The notes beneath the pieces were generated by a model, which did no database searches, was not told the origin of the DNA, and was given only the letters and a program-made list of their open reading frames with translations. A stretch of 64,000 bases of DNA. It comes from Ulva prolifera. Taxonomy: Eukaryota > Chlorophyta > Ulvophyceae > Ulvales > Ulvaceae. Within the stretch, counting starts at the first letter, position 1; each line of letters begins with the position of its first letter. The position numbers and the translations under genes were made by a program. The stretch covers positions 7,011,315 to 7,075,314 of the forward strand of contig CM041199.1 of assembly GCA_023078555.1 (NCBI GenBank). Reading direction: 5' to 3'. Positions 23,343-35,637 of the stretch are shown here, one piece after another.

Positions 23343-23993
23343 ATGTCAACTCGGCCATGTCGTCTTAGTCAGGCCACCCCTAGAAGCTCAAAGCACCACT
23401 GTTACTTGGATAAATCACCGTGGCGACGTCTGAGTGGCTCCCGCAAGCTCGGTGTGCAATGCACACGCAAGGATTCAACAGAGTGAGTCTCCCGGGGCCG
23501 TTCAATTCGGCTCATAGCAATTGCGACACAACTTTTGTTCTAAGATTCCAAAACCGTCACATATACAGTGACACTTTTCGTTGTGTGCAGACCGTCAACA
23601 CCCATGGAGCACGGTCCTGCAGCAAGCGAGAGAGCTGAAGCATCAAGCGAGAGAGCTGCAGCATCAACCGACAAAGCTGCAGACCCGACCACAACGATTC
23701 TGGCTGCAGCTTTGTCAGGAATCGTGGGCTTCATTATCTTGTTCCTTATGTCGCTGAAGATGGACATCAACAATGTGCAAACATCGCTGAAGATGGACAT
23801 TAACATGTTGAAGGGCGACATCAACAATGTGCAAACATCGCTGAAGATAGACATCAACAATGTGCAAGCGTCCCTCAAGGCCGACTTAAAAGAGGTCAAG
23901 GCCGACTTGAAACAGGACATACTAGAGATGAAACAAGATAACCGGGCCTTTCAGTCGGAGATCAGGGCTTTGCTTTTGTCCCAACCCAAATAA
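23343..23993 (+). CDS. Single-pass membrane protein with repeated coiled coil, copy 2 (180 aa)
   Basis: Exons 23343-23482 and 23591-23993 join in frame. Targeting-like N-terminus, one membrane helix (ILAAALSGIVGFIILFLM) and C-terminal LLLSQPK are as in copy 1. The repeat region is shorter, with one DINMLKG unit and three DINNVQ units. Like the other copies it sits between HCAR (same strand) and the 3' end of ZNG1 (opposite strand). Confidence 0.65.
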
Positions 23994-25475
23994 TGATACA
24001 GGTCCAAACAAGGATGGCATCAACTCTGAGCAAGCAAGTTGGAGAAAATATGAGCAATGTATATATTGCGTTCTTTAGTATGATGCAGCTGCGAGGCGTT
24101 GGTCACTACTGAGGATGGTCACTGTAACGCTAGCATGATCTGCGAGGAGACTGTTGTGAGGCGAAATGACTTGACCTGAGTTACAGTGTCAATCCCCCAT
24201 AGGACATAACATGTGATATCCTTAGATATGGTCTCAAGCAAGAGTCTTGCGTACAGCCAAGTCCTCATGCATGTCTCTCACCATGTAGTGCTGACCAGAT
24301 CACTCACATCAATGACCTCTGAGGGCCGCATCAATTGACAGTCTGGAGCGCCGGATCATCCTCAACACCACCGACATCAACCTGCAACTACTCCCGCCTC
24401 CGTGAGTTTGTTCTTTTCCCTCCGTGGTCCGCATCGGCCGTGTCTGCATCCGGGCATGTCATCACGTGTAAAGGACAGGCGCCTATGGTGACAAATGCAA
24501 GGCTTGGCAACACCACATTGACGCACTGATTGCGAGTTTGGTACTGCCCCATAGCTTGGGCGAATGCGACGGCAGTATTCAGATCTGCTTGATTGAGGAA
24601 GTGGTGTATTTGCATGTGTGGTTTAGAGTGTACTTGTGCGAGGCAACGCGGTGCCTGTGGAATCATGTGGTGTCCTTGCGCCAAAGTGTCCGGGCTGTCT
24701 GGGATTGCCCGCGATCTGAAGGAGACCTGTGGCGGCTTGAATGTTCCGTGTGTGCGCTGCTTGCGGCGCAATCTGCCCCTCACACGCTGCCCTTGCAACA
24801 CAGTAGGGCGGCCGGCGCTGCTTCACCACCCGGCAGCCTATCTGCGCCCTATTGCCATCACCAGCCGCCGAATATGTCGCAATACACACGTACTCTTGAG
24901 CATGCAACACCCGCGGACTCCCACACACGCATGTTCTTGCAAGCGGCGCAAATTGCGCCCCCGCTCGCACGTCACCGTCATTTCAACCTGGCACCGCGAA
25001 GGTGTCTGGGCAGCCGAGGGCAGCAGCGCGCACGGCATTGCGACGCAATTTGATCATGTGCTACACGGTACCAATCGGGAGTGAAGAGTGAATTGGTGCA
25101 ACTTTGTATCAAGGGCGCTGCGTCCATATGGGCAGGAAGGCACAGAGACGCAAGGAATTCAAATTAGAGGGTGCTGGTATTGGTAAGTACGGGTAACTGG
25201 TGCAGCCCGCGAACGACTATCTGATCCAGGGGGCACACCCGTAAAGCTCTCTAGATCTTTGAAGCAGGATGTGACTTGCGCACCTGCACGCTGCACGCCC
25301 GCCTGGTCCGTCTTTGGTGGCCTTCCCGAGGGGGGCGGCGACGAGAGGGCGGTGCAGGCCCGGCCTCGACTTCCCCCCCCCCCCCCCCCCCCCCCCCCCC
25401 TCTGCTCACACAAAATGGCGTTCAAGGGGCCAGGGCCGGCCCAGTCTGCATGCTGAGGAGGAGGTGGCGGTAGTG
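23994..25475. other. Intergenic stretch between coiled-coil gene and ZNG1 remnant
   Basis: Convergent 3' ends flank this stretch. Open frames of 137-171 codons overlap on both strands near 24,390-25,050 but show no domain or splice logic. It contains a 28-C tract at 25,373-25,400. Unit 3 has the near-identical sequence; unit 1 has lost most of it. Confidence 0.6.
25373..25400. repeat. Poly-C tract (28 C)
   Basis: The homologous tract in unit 3 (40,932-40,963) has 32 C. It creates artificial proline or glycine runs in nearby frames. Confidence 0.95.
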
Positions 25476-27582
25476 TCACGCAGGCAGGCACGCGGCCCGC
25501 AGGGAGCGCAGCAGCTGGCTGCGATCGAGGCGGCGGCCGATGACGACGATGCGCGAGCAGCGCTCCTCGCCCTCGCTCCATGGTGGCCCCTCAGCCACAT
25601 CGTAAAGCTCATGCACAGCCTGCACAGTGGCGCTGGTGGGGTGAGGATGTAACAACACACGAGCTTGCTCCAATGCATGGCAGAGCACCAGAACAGAATG
25701 CAAGGCAACGCAGCCAACAATATCCCAACGCAACAGACAGCAGCGGCGGTGGATGTGTGCATGTGAGCATGACATGATCATTCATGTGGGACAATTGCTG
25801 TGTAACTCCGCACGGTCTTGGTCGCACAGACTTTTTGCCAGCCTCAATACATGTGCGTGTTCTCACGCGCACAACACTCCAAAAGCTCCCATCGAATAAG
25901 GTAGCCAGCCGGTAAAGCTGGCTGGTGAGGGGACATGCTAGGTATTTGGGACGGCAACAACCTGCGGCCAGGTTCAATGCAGCGTTCCGTTTTCTCAAGA
26001 CACCAAGACTCTTTTAGATGTGACCCAGGCGGTCGCAAGACGTTGAACCAGCGGCCTTTGCAGTGTGCATAGCCCCTACGCCCAGCACGGCCATATGTGG
26101 CGAAACAACACTTAAGTCCGGTCTAGCAATGCGCACGTGCACGCATGTGAAGCATGCGTTCAGCTGCATGTGTTGCTGTGTTTGGACCCGTGACGTCATG
26201 CGCGGCTGCAGGTGATTCCAAGCACCGGCCACAGTGCTGCAGCCACGGTACAGCAGGGACGGTGCAGCAGCCACGGTGCTGTAGTTTGGAGACAGCAGGC
26301 ATGGTGCAGGAGGGGCACGGTGCGGCAGCCACGGTACAGCAAATGGCATGGTGCAATGGGCGAGCACCTGCAGGCCGTGCTTGCGGCCGCTGCCGGCGAT
26401 GCAGAGGAGGCCTTTCACACGGAAGATGTCGAGCACCGCCACGCTCTCCCACAGCAGCGTGTCCATCCACGTCTGCACGCCCCCCAGCGGCAGCGGCTCC
26501 TCCAGCCACAGCGTCACCGTCGTCACCCCGGGGTCGTGGCTCAGGGGCGCCGGCGCGGCGTCAGCGCCGTGAGGCCCGTGCCTGCACCCGCAGAACGAAC
26601 CGTGAGAGAGTTTCTGGACCCGCCGTGTGTTGGAACCACGCCCGGGCGGAGGAACACTGGGCTACAGCGCTGAGGGCGATGCGTTGAGCTGTTTCGATGC
26701 ATGCATGAGCAGTTGTGCCTGTGTGGATGCCGTGGGCAGCTCTGGCGAGCACGAGCAGGAACGGAGACCACAGAGGCGGCATGCATGGCGTGACCTGCAT
26801 GGCTGCATGCCACTACATCACATCGCTTGCAACATGGCGTGCGATAGGAGAACAGAAGGTGCAGCAGCTGGCCGCGGAACCCAGCGCGAGATAGGACTGC
26901 GCAATGGCGCACACGTCAGCGTGAAAACAAAACCGAAGTCGCCGACATTCCGGCAGGCAGCATCGGAAAACGCACGCATGATAATCACCCGTGTGAGCAT
27001 GTGTATGCCCACACGGCCCCTCCTCCCCAGAGCATCCCGGCTGCTCACACCCCACCTCCTCTGCGCCGCCCGCGTCTGCTGCAGCCTCCGCTGGCGGCAA
27101 GCCGAGGGCAGCGGCCTCGAGCGCGGCACGCTTGTAGCCGCCTCGGTCAAGGATCCGCCGTAGGTCGACGCGGGAGTCCCGGCACTCGATTACTTCAGCG
27201 GCGGCATTGTGGCGCAGCAGCGCGGCCCGCACGCCCGGCAGCTCGGACGCCGGCACAAGGTCCGTTTTGTTCAAAAGGATGATGTCGGCATACGCGACCT
27301 GCTGCTGTGCTTCATTCACCGCCGCCGCGGCCACAGGCGGCGCCGCATGTGTCTCACCGGTGTGTGGGCTAGCCGTTGCTACTGAGTCTGGTGCAGCGGG
27401 CCGCACATGGGCCGCGTTGGTGCCCGGGGCGTTGGCATCTGCGGTCGCCGCATGAGCGCCGTGTTGAGGGGGGGAGGTGGAGGGAGGCGCGGGTGGTGTG
27501 GGGGCAGCCGGAGGGACATCGGACAGCTGGCGTCGGATGTGCTTTGCGTCAACAACCGTCACGATACAGTCCAGCACGACAC
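25476..27582 (-). pseudogene. ZNG1: ZNG1, 5'-truncated copy (unit 2)
   Basis: Exons 3 (27582-26976), 4 (26581-26368) and 5 (25619-25476) are intact and nearly identical to the complete gene in unit 3. Exons 1 and 2, which carry the METAP1-binding motif, the P-loop and CLCC, are absent because the duplicated block ends at 28,098 inside intron 2. It still has NKTD, the His-rich loop and the CobW C-terminal domain, but it cannot bind and hydrolyse GTP normally. Confidence 0.93.
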
Positions 27583-28489
27583 CTGCATGCCTGCCAGCGC
27601 CACCTCAGTGACGATGCCTGGACATTGATTACTGAAGAGATGGCGGGTGTGAACAAATAACCAGATGACAAACACCCAGTTACTGCATGTCGTTGATGAT
27701 GGTTGCCGAGCAACAGGGGCATGTGCGAGCACCAATCACAGCTGGACGTCGAAACTGCTGCTCGTCAGGCGAGCTTCGACCCGATGTGTTTCGATTGCCA
27801 GAAGCAAGAGTGCAGAGGATCGCAAGCGCCGATGATGTGAGGTGTCTGTTGTCGATGGCTGCAGAGAACGCTGCAGCCGTCAAACAGTACAGGACAGTAA
27901 ATCTGAATTTACTGAGCCGTATCCTATTGGACATTGACAACTTCGAGTAAAACGGGACCACATATGCCGACAGTGGTGCAATCAGGTGAGTACTCAGGCC
28001 CGTGCTAGGCAGCTGTGGCCCTCACTGTTGGGGTCCCAGCGGGCGGGTGAGGTGTCAATTGCCATGCAGTACGTGCGCCACATACAAATGGGCTCCCTGC
28101 CTGCACATGATGTTATGCATTACAAATTATGCAGATTACAAAATGCATCGTGTCATGGGCTTTGGGATCTGCATGCCTGCATACATAGAATTCTGGCCCA
28201 TGGATGCCCACGTGCATAGCAAATGTTTGGGCGGCCCGCACACTGCTTCCCTTTCAACACTCTGTCCCTCCACAAATGCCTCCACTCTGGGGGGCCCGCC
28301 TTGGAACACGATCACGCATCCCCGGCGTGGCCCAAGACGATGTGCGTAACAGACATGAGATCATATGTCCATGCATGTGAATGCACACACAGGCCCCCTT
28401 CCCCACACGCCGTCCTCCAAACCGTGCACCTGAGCCCCCACCAGCACCCTCAACACCTTCACGCCGCCAAAGACATCCTGCATCATCCG

Positions 28490-30399
28490 AGGGCGGGGGC
28501 GTACGTGGCTGCACGCGGCGCACGAGGCGGCTGAGCTGCAGCACCGCCCCGCACGGCTCCTTGCCGGCGGTCACCTTGGACACGGCGCTGTGCCACGTCG
28601 CGTACGCACACAGCCCCCGCTGCAGCACGGACACCAGGCCGCATGCGCCCGTGGCTGAGGGGTCCCCGGCGGTAAAGCGCACACGAAGGTGCTTATGCAG
28701 GTCTGCCCGCGCCGCCGCCTCCGCCTCCGCGACGCCGTCGTCTTGCATGAACAGCTGCATCGTCTCCTGAATACGCAACCATGCATGAGGAACATGCATG
28801 CGGTGCGTACGTTTGGCCCCTGCGCTTCGCGCACGGCTACTCGGGACGCCGCCAGGTGGAAACCGCGGTACATGGCACGCGCCTGCGGCTGCACATGCCT
28901 GCGCCCGGCGCACGCCTACCAAAAACCAGCAGAGGGACCCGGTCTTTGAGGATCACAGTTGAATAGCAGAGCTCAACGCTGCTCCAACATGGCTCAGACC
29001 CACGCAACAGTCGCAGCAGATGCCCTCCTCGTGTGGCCCCGTCGCAATTGCCGCCGACCGGCACTGAGCGCCGTTCAGTAGATCAGGACCGCTATAATTG
29101 TGTTCATCATCTCAGCGTCCGGGAGAAACAGCTGCGCCGAAGCATGTCCGCCGAATGATGCCACGCCTGCAACCCCCGCCCACGCAGCCTTCCCACCAAC
29201 AAGACAGAAGCCGCACACATGCACGGCAGTGCAACAATCGTGACAGCTGCTGACAGCGGCAGCGGCAAGCAGAGGACCCCGCGCATCGACAACGCCGCCT
29301 GGAGCGCAGGCTGCTGCGCTGCGAGGGGGCCGAGGTGGGTGGCCGTCAGCGCCTGCGCTGCCACCAGGTCCCCACCCCGCAGCGCCCCCAGCACCTCGAG
29401 CCGCCGAGGCTTGAACTTCAGCTCCACCGACAGAGCAGGCCCCGCCCCGCCCTCACCTCTACTCTCTGCGACCCGCCCCAAAGGTCCATCGCCCACGCTC
29501 CCGCCACACACCGCCACCTCACTGGATTGCCGCGCCGCCGGCGTCGCGTCGCCGCTACCAGGGTTCAACCCGATTATGCCCTCGTCGGCGCAGCTGGAGG
29601 GGGAGCTAGGGTCGGGGGCGGCAGCGGCGCTTGGCCCCGGGCCCTCGCCGCCGAGCTCCGCCCTGCCGCGCCGATGCTCCCCAGCGCGTTCCGCGACGAG
29701 AGCCTCGACGGCTGCGATGTCACTGGTGGCCACAGCGGCCTCGACGCGGCTCATCCAGGTGCGGAAGGGGGCTGCCATGGATTGGGCCGCGCGGGGCTGC
29801 CCGGCGTGGCTGCAGCTGGCGGACGGCTCCCCCGCAGATGTGTCTGCACACAGCGCGGCCAGAGTACTCAGAGGTTCCGTGCACGCCGGCAATGTCAGAT
29901 ACATCGCTCAGAGAGCTCTTGATGAAGGCACCCCGCCATGACCACAAAGTTTGTATGTGAGCGTGATAAGATAGACATATTCACAGGGTCACTGACATCT
30001 CCACAATTCGGGTCGGATCGAGGCGTCAATGCGATGTGTCGCCGCAGATTGCTGTGGTGTCTGCCACAAACGCAACCACAATCACCGCGCACAACACGTC
30101 CGCATCGCCCGCACAACTGGAAGCAGCACCGCACCGACGCTACGCGAAGAGTGCGCGGACGCCGCATCTCCAGCGTGACTGCCATGCGCCGGGCCGCTGG
30201 GGCCGGCGGCGGCCGCGTCGAGCGCGTCGCAGGGGAGCCCCCGCACGGCGCAGTACTCCCTCACGAGGCCCCCCAGCAGGCCCTCGTCGAGCGGCGCGCG
30301 CAGGACCTGCCAGCGCAGCGCGCGCCCCGTGTCGTTGCCCAGCGCCTCCATGCATCCGATCGCCTCCTCGTCTGACGCGCCGACCAGCGACGCGATGCA
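28490..30399 (-). CDS. LisH/CTLH-like protein (candidate)
   Basis: Three minus-strand segments look coding. About 30,399-30,144 follows CCTGCAG and contains LVREYCAVRGLPCDALDA, resembling a LisH dimerisation motif. About 29,830-29,280 contains VATSDIAAVEALVAERA, an Ala/Gly/Ser-rich spacer, and then LKFKPRRLEVLGALRGGDL followed by LGPLAAQQPAL, resembling a CTLH domain. About 28,767-28,498 follows ATTCAG and contains HKHLRVRFTAG and LQRGLCAYATWH. The order LisH-CTLH-helical C-terminus fits GID/CTLH ubiquitin-ligase-type proteins, but no subunit is identified and exon joins were not proven. It lies between units 2 and 3 and is not duplicated. Confidence 0.45.
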
Positions 30400-30668
30400 C
30401 TGCAGGCACACGATATGTACTCATGTGCTGGCGTCCCTGCCGCCAGACAATTTTTGGCTCCAGCAGCTCACGCCTGCAACGATGCATGGTGGCAGTGAGG
30501 CCTGCACTGATCACATGCATCTGAACTCACATCCTCCTACGGCGAGCAGATGGGTTCAGCCACGCAGAGCCACTCACGCTCCCGCCCACATAGGCGACAC
30601 ATTAGGAACACATGGTACACGTGCGGCGTTCCCCTGCCCTGGTGTGCCACGCAATGGCTGTCCCAGCA

Positions 30669-31829
30669 TCAATACTTCGGCCGCTTGGGCCCGCCTGACA
30701 TGCCGCCCCGCATGCCCCGACCAGGCCCACCCATTCCTGGCCGCATCGGCCGCATCATTGGTCCCATCGGACCGACAGGTCCCATCATGGGTGGCCGCAT
30801 CATTGGATCCATCATTGGGCCCATCGGGCCCATACCTCCCTCAGGCATGCCTCCTCCCATAACACCACCCATCCCGTGATTGTTACCCCCGTCACCCTTC
30901 CTGTAGCACCACATCAAGCTTGCCGGAGCCATGGTTGACACTGCAACTGGTACACATGAACAGAATTCAACAGTGACAGGTACTTAAAACAGATGTGGAA
31001 CATTCTCATTTTTTATGCAGCTGTGACAGATCAATTGACTGCAGCACAGGCTGATAGCGTCCTGTTGTGTGCATTGTGATTTGCAGCGCACCTGTTTTTG
31101 AATGGAGGCCTCTTCCCAGGCCAATCAACAGCCACCTTTTCGTCTTGACCGACTCGACTCTTGTGCAGGCCCGCGATGCAGGCCCGTGCTTCATCTATAC
31201 TTGCAAACTCGACCGCGCACGATCCCATGGACCGGCCGTTTGTGCGGTCTTCGAAGAATTTCACGGCCTTCACCGTGCCATACGCCCCACAAGCTGCTTC
31301 CACCTCAATGTCTGTTGTGTACCACGACGTGTCAGTGATGTGAACGACTGTGCCGATGTTCTCCTTGCGAGGACGCCCCTCCGATGACTGCGGGGCAGGC
31401 TTCTTTGTCTCTTTAGGTTCTGGCTTGCCCGCTGCTTCAGGAACTTCGATGGCAGGCTTGGCTTCCTCCATTTCATCAGGCTCAGCCTTGATGTCTGGAG
31501 CCTCCTCATACCCTTCAAGCTCATCATCTGCAGCTGATACACGGTCAATTATACCACTGCAAGGTGCGACATGTCAGAATGCCGCATGGATTCCCAAAGA
31601 CCTCGTGTGTCAGAAATGGCTCTGTCACAGGATCCACTGTCTGGCAGAGATGCACTGACGAACATGCACTGATCAACGTGAGCTTGGACCAAAGGTGTGC
31701 TATGGAGAATGGCGAGATTGCTTCACTGTGGCACGCTTGGCTCTCGAGCACAGCCGCATTGCACCACGCCTTTCTGAAAATACGCAACGCACCTAGGCCC
31801 AGGTCAATGTCCAAATCATCGTCTTCCAT
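30669..31829 (-). CDS. CPSF6: CFIm68/CPSF6-like RRM protein, copy 3 (open)
   Basis: Exons 31829-31793, 31527-31092 and 30900-30669 join in frame to give 234 residues. The RRM is intact, with a few substitutions compared with copy 1 (for example Ala to Thr in FFEDRTNG). The tail is six residues shorter because 18 bases of the Gly-Pro-Met repeat are missing. It keeps the head-to-head arrangement with HCAR. With copy 1 it is one of two apparently working copies. Confidence 0.68.
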
Positions 31830-34717
31830 ATTTGTAACACTATGACGGTCAACTAGCCCCGCAACACAGCACACCTCGTGTGCTCCAGCGGAGAGCTTCA
31901 GGTGTGGCGAGCAGCCTTCCGACGGACCGCTGACTGTAAGTACACCAGAAAGATCGATTGTAACAAGTTTTCTCAGACTGTCAGACTTTTTTGCTGCTTT
32001 TGTGATCGGTGATCACTCACATCTTGCTCCGTGTCAGCACCGTGTCTACACGTGTGCTGAACATTGTTCCGAGGTTGACCTTCAACCAGCCGAGCAGTCA
32101 TAGGAAAATGAACGAAAGGCACAACATGATTGACTCGTACACAGATGCAATTGGCTTGTGATTGGATTGATCACCGATGTTCATACGAGGTGAGGGCGAG
32201 CAATAGGTATCTAGAAAACTTGACTCCCCGATGTAAACCGTCATTGATCGTATTGGCCCCTTCGTTGCGCCGTATGTGCACGTGATCGACCCTGCATACT
32301 GTTTAAAAGAACTTCAGGCTTCCGCATCTATCCTGATTGCTGCCATCCCACAGAATGCGCGCGTGTCTCGGAAGAGAGGTGCTGTCAAGTGCAGAGGTGC
32401 TGTCAAGTGCACTGCTGTCATTCCAGACTGGAGAGAGAAGAGCAGGCCCATCAATCCAGGTAGCACATATCCTGCGAAGGAGTTCTGCAGCAACTGCGGC
32501 CTTTGCGACACTTACTATGTTGCACACGTCAAGGACGCGTGCTCTTTTCTGGTCGACGGTGCGCCACGGCGACCAAATCGTATTGCCGTTGATATCAGAC
32601 AGTATTTTATAATCGATTTGGACATGCTTGTCTCATAGGCAGTCTCTTGCACGAGAGAATTTGGTTGTGTTGGACCACAGCCCAAAACTGTGCCATATCG
32701 ATCACTCGACGCACTGTTGTAGTCCATCGTCCACTCAACAACCAGCAGCATTGTTTGCAACAATGTGCATTGTGCCGGACGCCTGTTGCTGCGCTGCCTG
32801 GCAGGCTCTGTCATGCACCACAATCCGTTTGGTGTCCACAGCTGTTCGTTACCTCTGGTGCATATAGCTCCCGCTGCCTCCCTTGTTCACTGCATGCCCG
32901 GCGTGTATCCTTCGTCACTACGTACAATCACACAGAATACAGACCGGTAGGGGTGGTGGTGCGAGCTTGTTCCTGGCGTCGTGCCATGAATGTGTGAACG
33001 GGCATATGGCTTGAAGCATGCCCGAGCACTGTCCTTTCTTGAACAAAGATAGGTAGTCAGCCGACGCGTCGAGGCTGCGCCCAGGCCACCCGGTGGGACA
33101 GCGACTGCGCCAATGCCCTCCGCACCAACGCGCTTTGTGCTCGTGCCCTGTCATCATCTCTCCCACCGCTGCATCGTCCCTGCCCGGTCAGCGCACCCGC
33201 CTGATCCACACGCAGCTGAGGCAGAGCCCTACTGTGACGCTGCGTGCATGGCCATGACTTCCATTGCCCTCCAACTCCGCGGGCGCTGCGGTATCATTTC
33301 ATGATTCCCGCACAATTTGTCGCCGACCAATCAAGGTGTGTGTGCATACGACTACTATGTGTTGCTGCAGGTTCAAGCCGAAGCCGGTGGTGGCGACGAC
33401 CTCGGAGGAGATCATGGCGGCGCGTGGCGTCAAGCCGTGCCTCTCGCCAAATCTCAACATCCTCGCGACTGTCGAGGCCCTCCAGGCATGCACCTCCTGC
33501 TCCCTGCAGGCCTGTGTGTCTCTGCTTCCAGTGCGTAGTTTTTGGGCTCAATCGACTGAAAATAATCGATTGCAATTTCATATAACTACGTATCGGTTTT
33601 GGTCAGACGTAAAGAGTCTGTACTGAAGAGGTAGCTGCAAGATGTAGCTGCAAGATGTTGTGCACTGCATGGCGCTGCCACATCCCTGTGAGCCGATTGC
33701 ATCGGTCAGCTGCCACCCAGGCGTGCGGTCATCGTGGCCGTGGCCGCTCTGCCGGACCCCATATTTTGTGTAGCTCACCCACAGTCATTGCACCGCGAGA
33801 CGAGATTCCCAGGGTGTCGTGTCTGTGCATCATCTGAAGCTTGTGCGATAATCGCGGCAGCCCTCACCCGTGCCGTGATGCGCGACAGGTAATGAGCTGC
33901 TGGGAGGAGGCCCACCGATCAACCGTGCACTCGACGCGTTTCAGCTCACTCGCCTCCGTTGTCTCTACTGAATTCGCAAGCTGCAGTCCTGCTCCTAGAC
34001 TCCTAGAACCGATGCGTGATGTGTTGAATCAACAGCTTTTACATTTCTGTGGTTTAGTGTCTGCACATCAAAGCCATGATGTGCGTGTGGTGTAGGTCGT
34101 GAGGCCAACGTCCACAACAAGTCTGTGGAAGCGATGAGCCAGCTTGCAAGGCAAGAACGTGGGTGCGCTGCAGGTGGACAAGCTGCTGTTCATCGGCGTC
34201 GGCTGCCAGGTCCAGGCCCTGCGCTCTGTCGAGAAGCACCTGCCCTGCAGCAAGCTGTACGTCATGGGCACCAATTGCGTCGACAACGGCAAGCGCGAGG
34301 GCCTCGAGAAGTTCCTCAACGCCGCCAGCGCCACCCCCGAGACCGCGCTGCACTACGAGTTCATGCAGGTGTGCTCCGCCCCTGTACCCTCTGCCTCAGC
34401 TCGCGCGAGTCGCCAGCTCATCAAACACATGAACACTGAGAAAAGATGAAAGTTTTCGTGTTTCGTGGCACGTCCGGCTGATGGACGGAGGTGCCGGGGT
34501 GGCCTTCTGGAGGCTTTGATCGGTGCAGGCCTCACTGCTGCATCTGGGAGCGAGGTGCCTCCTTGTGACGTTTGGGAGCCGAGCCCCTCTTACCGTGTAC
34601 CTGTAGCCTCGCGTCAAGTGGGCTTGCAAGATTGTGCAGCCTGCGAGCTGGCACCTCCAGGCATGCAGCGGCGCAGCCTCCTAGATAAACCCAGAATCAG
34701 GAGCCTGTGCTGCTGTG

Positions 34718-34725
34718 CGGAAGGC
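34718..34725. other. Empty target site for the M2 element
   Basis: Single CGGAAGGC in HCAR intron 4 of unit 3, where unit 2 has two copies flanking a 459-bp element. Confidence 0.9.
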
Positions 34726-35534
34726 TGAATCGCCCAGTCTGCTCAGCGCAGTTCTCCTGCATTGGGGCTCAGTTTGCAGCCCCAATTCTTCTTCGGCAAG
34801 CTCTGCACCACAGTCTCGCGATGTGGCTGCCACTCGCTCCCAGGTCACACTCAATTCGATGTGCGCTGCAAACGTCCAACGTCAAAGTAGCCGACCTCTT
34901 CCCACTTACCAAGATGCAGCTCTTGTCCGGCGAGCTGCGGCTACCCATCGGTGCCCTGGTCTAACGTCTGGATGCCGCAGCTCCTGTCCGGCGTGCATGT
35001 CCGTGAAATGACGTCCAGACGCAGCTCCTGTCCGGCATGCATCTACAACGCTCGTGCACGATAATGTCCATCGCATACCACACCTCCCACCGGTCATCGC
35101 TGCACAGCGCACTTGATACAATCGGCAGTGGACTTGTGTCTTCAGCTCAAATGGCGTATTCGATGCCGCGGGATGACGGGCGACGCTGCCCGTCTCCCTC
35201 CTTCTATCCCCCTTGTGTGCTGACCACATCCCCTCACCACATCTCCAGGAAATCAGCTATTTGCATAGGCTAATTGTGGGGGCTTTGCAGGACTACCGGG
35301 TACACATCAAGCACACCGACGGCCACTTTGAGTACATCCCCTACTTCAGCCTGCCCGCCAACGACCTCAACGATGTGATCGCGGACAGCTGCTACAGCTG
35401 CTTCGACTACCCCAACGCCCTTGCCGACCTCGTCATTGGCTACATGGGCGTGCCCTGGCAGAATGTCAACATGACGGAGCACCAGCAGGTTGTCACGGTG
35501 CGTACCCCCCCCCTGCTTCAGCTGCAGCCCCCAC

Positions 35535-35637
35535 CAGTGTTGGGTGGCTTTGCAGCATTTCCAGGGCCGCCAGCCAGGTATTAGACCTTAATATTCGAAA
35601 TTGTTACATGTGACCGGAGCCCGACGACCCAACACTG
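35535..35637 (+). mobile_element. hAT-like MITE, family M1 (HCAR intron 5, unit 3)
   Basis: Orthologous to the elements at 5,836 and 19,809, with the same ends and the same imperfect 8-bp flanks. This insertion therefore predates the triplication. Confidence 0.8.

Larger units (their letters stand above)
12041..28098. repeat. Tandem segmental duplication, unit 2
   Basis: Second copy of the block. It lacks the segment matching 1,865-3,212 of unit 1, and the junction near 13,425-13,458 has short repeated filler. It is the only unit with all seven HCAR exons. The stretch 20,463-28,098 is nearly identical to 36,082-43,661 of unit 3, whereas sequence just upstream of those points is clearly more diverged. 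The unit ends inside ZNG1 intron 2, after the shared words ACAAATGGGCTCCCTG, so the first two ZNG1 exons are missing. Confidence 0.9.

Noticed and set aside
25159..25652. Overlapping proline- or glycine-rich frames around 25.4 kb and 40.9 kb
   Set aside because: They are created by the 28- and 32-base C tracts; the real coding sequence there is ZNG1 exon 5 on the minus strand.
26154..26687. 177- and 153-codon plus-strand frames (also at 41.7-42.25 kb)
   Set aside because: Antisense to ZNG1 exon 4; same explanation for both units.
29219..29941. 240-codon plus-strand frame
   Set aside because: Antisense to the CTLH-like exon, which has better splice signals and domain resemblance.
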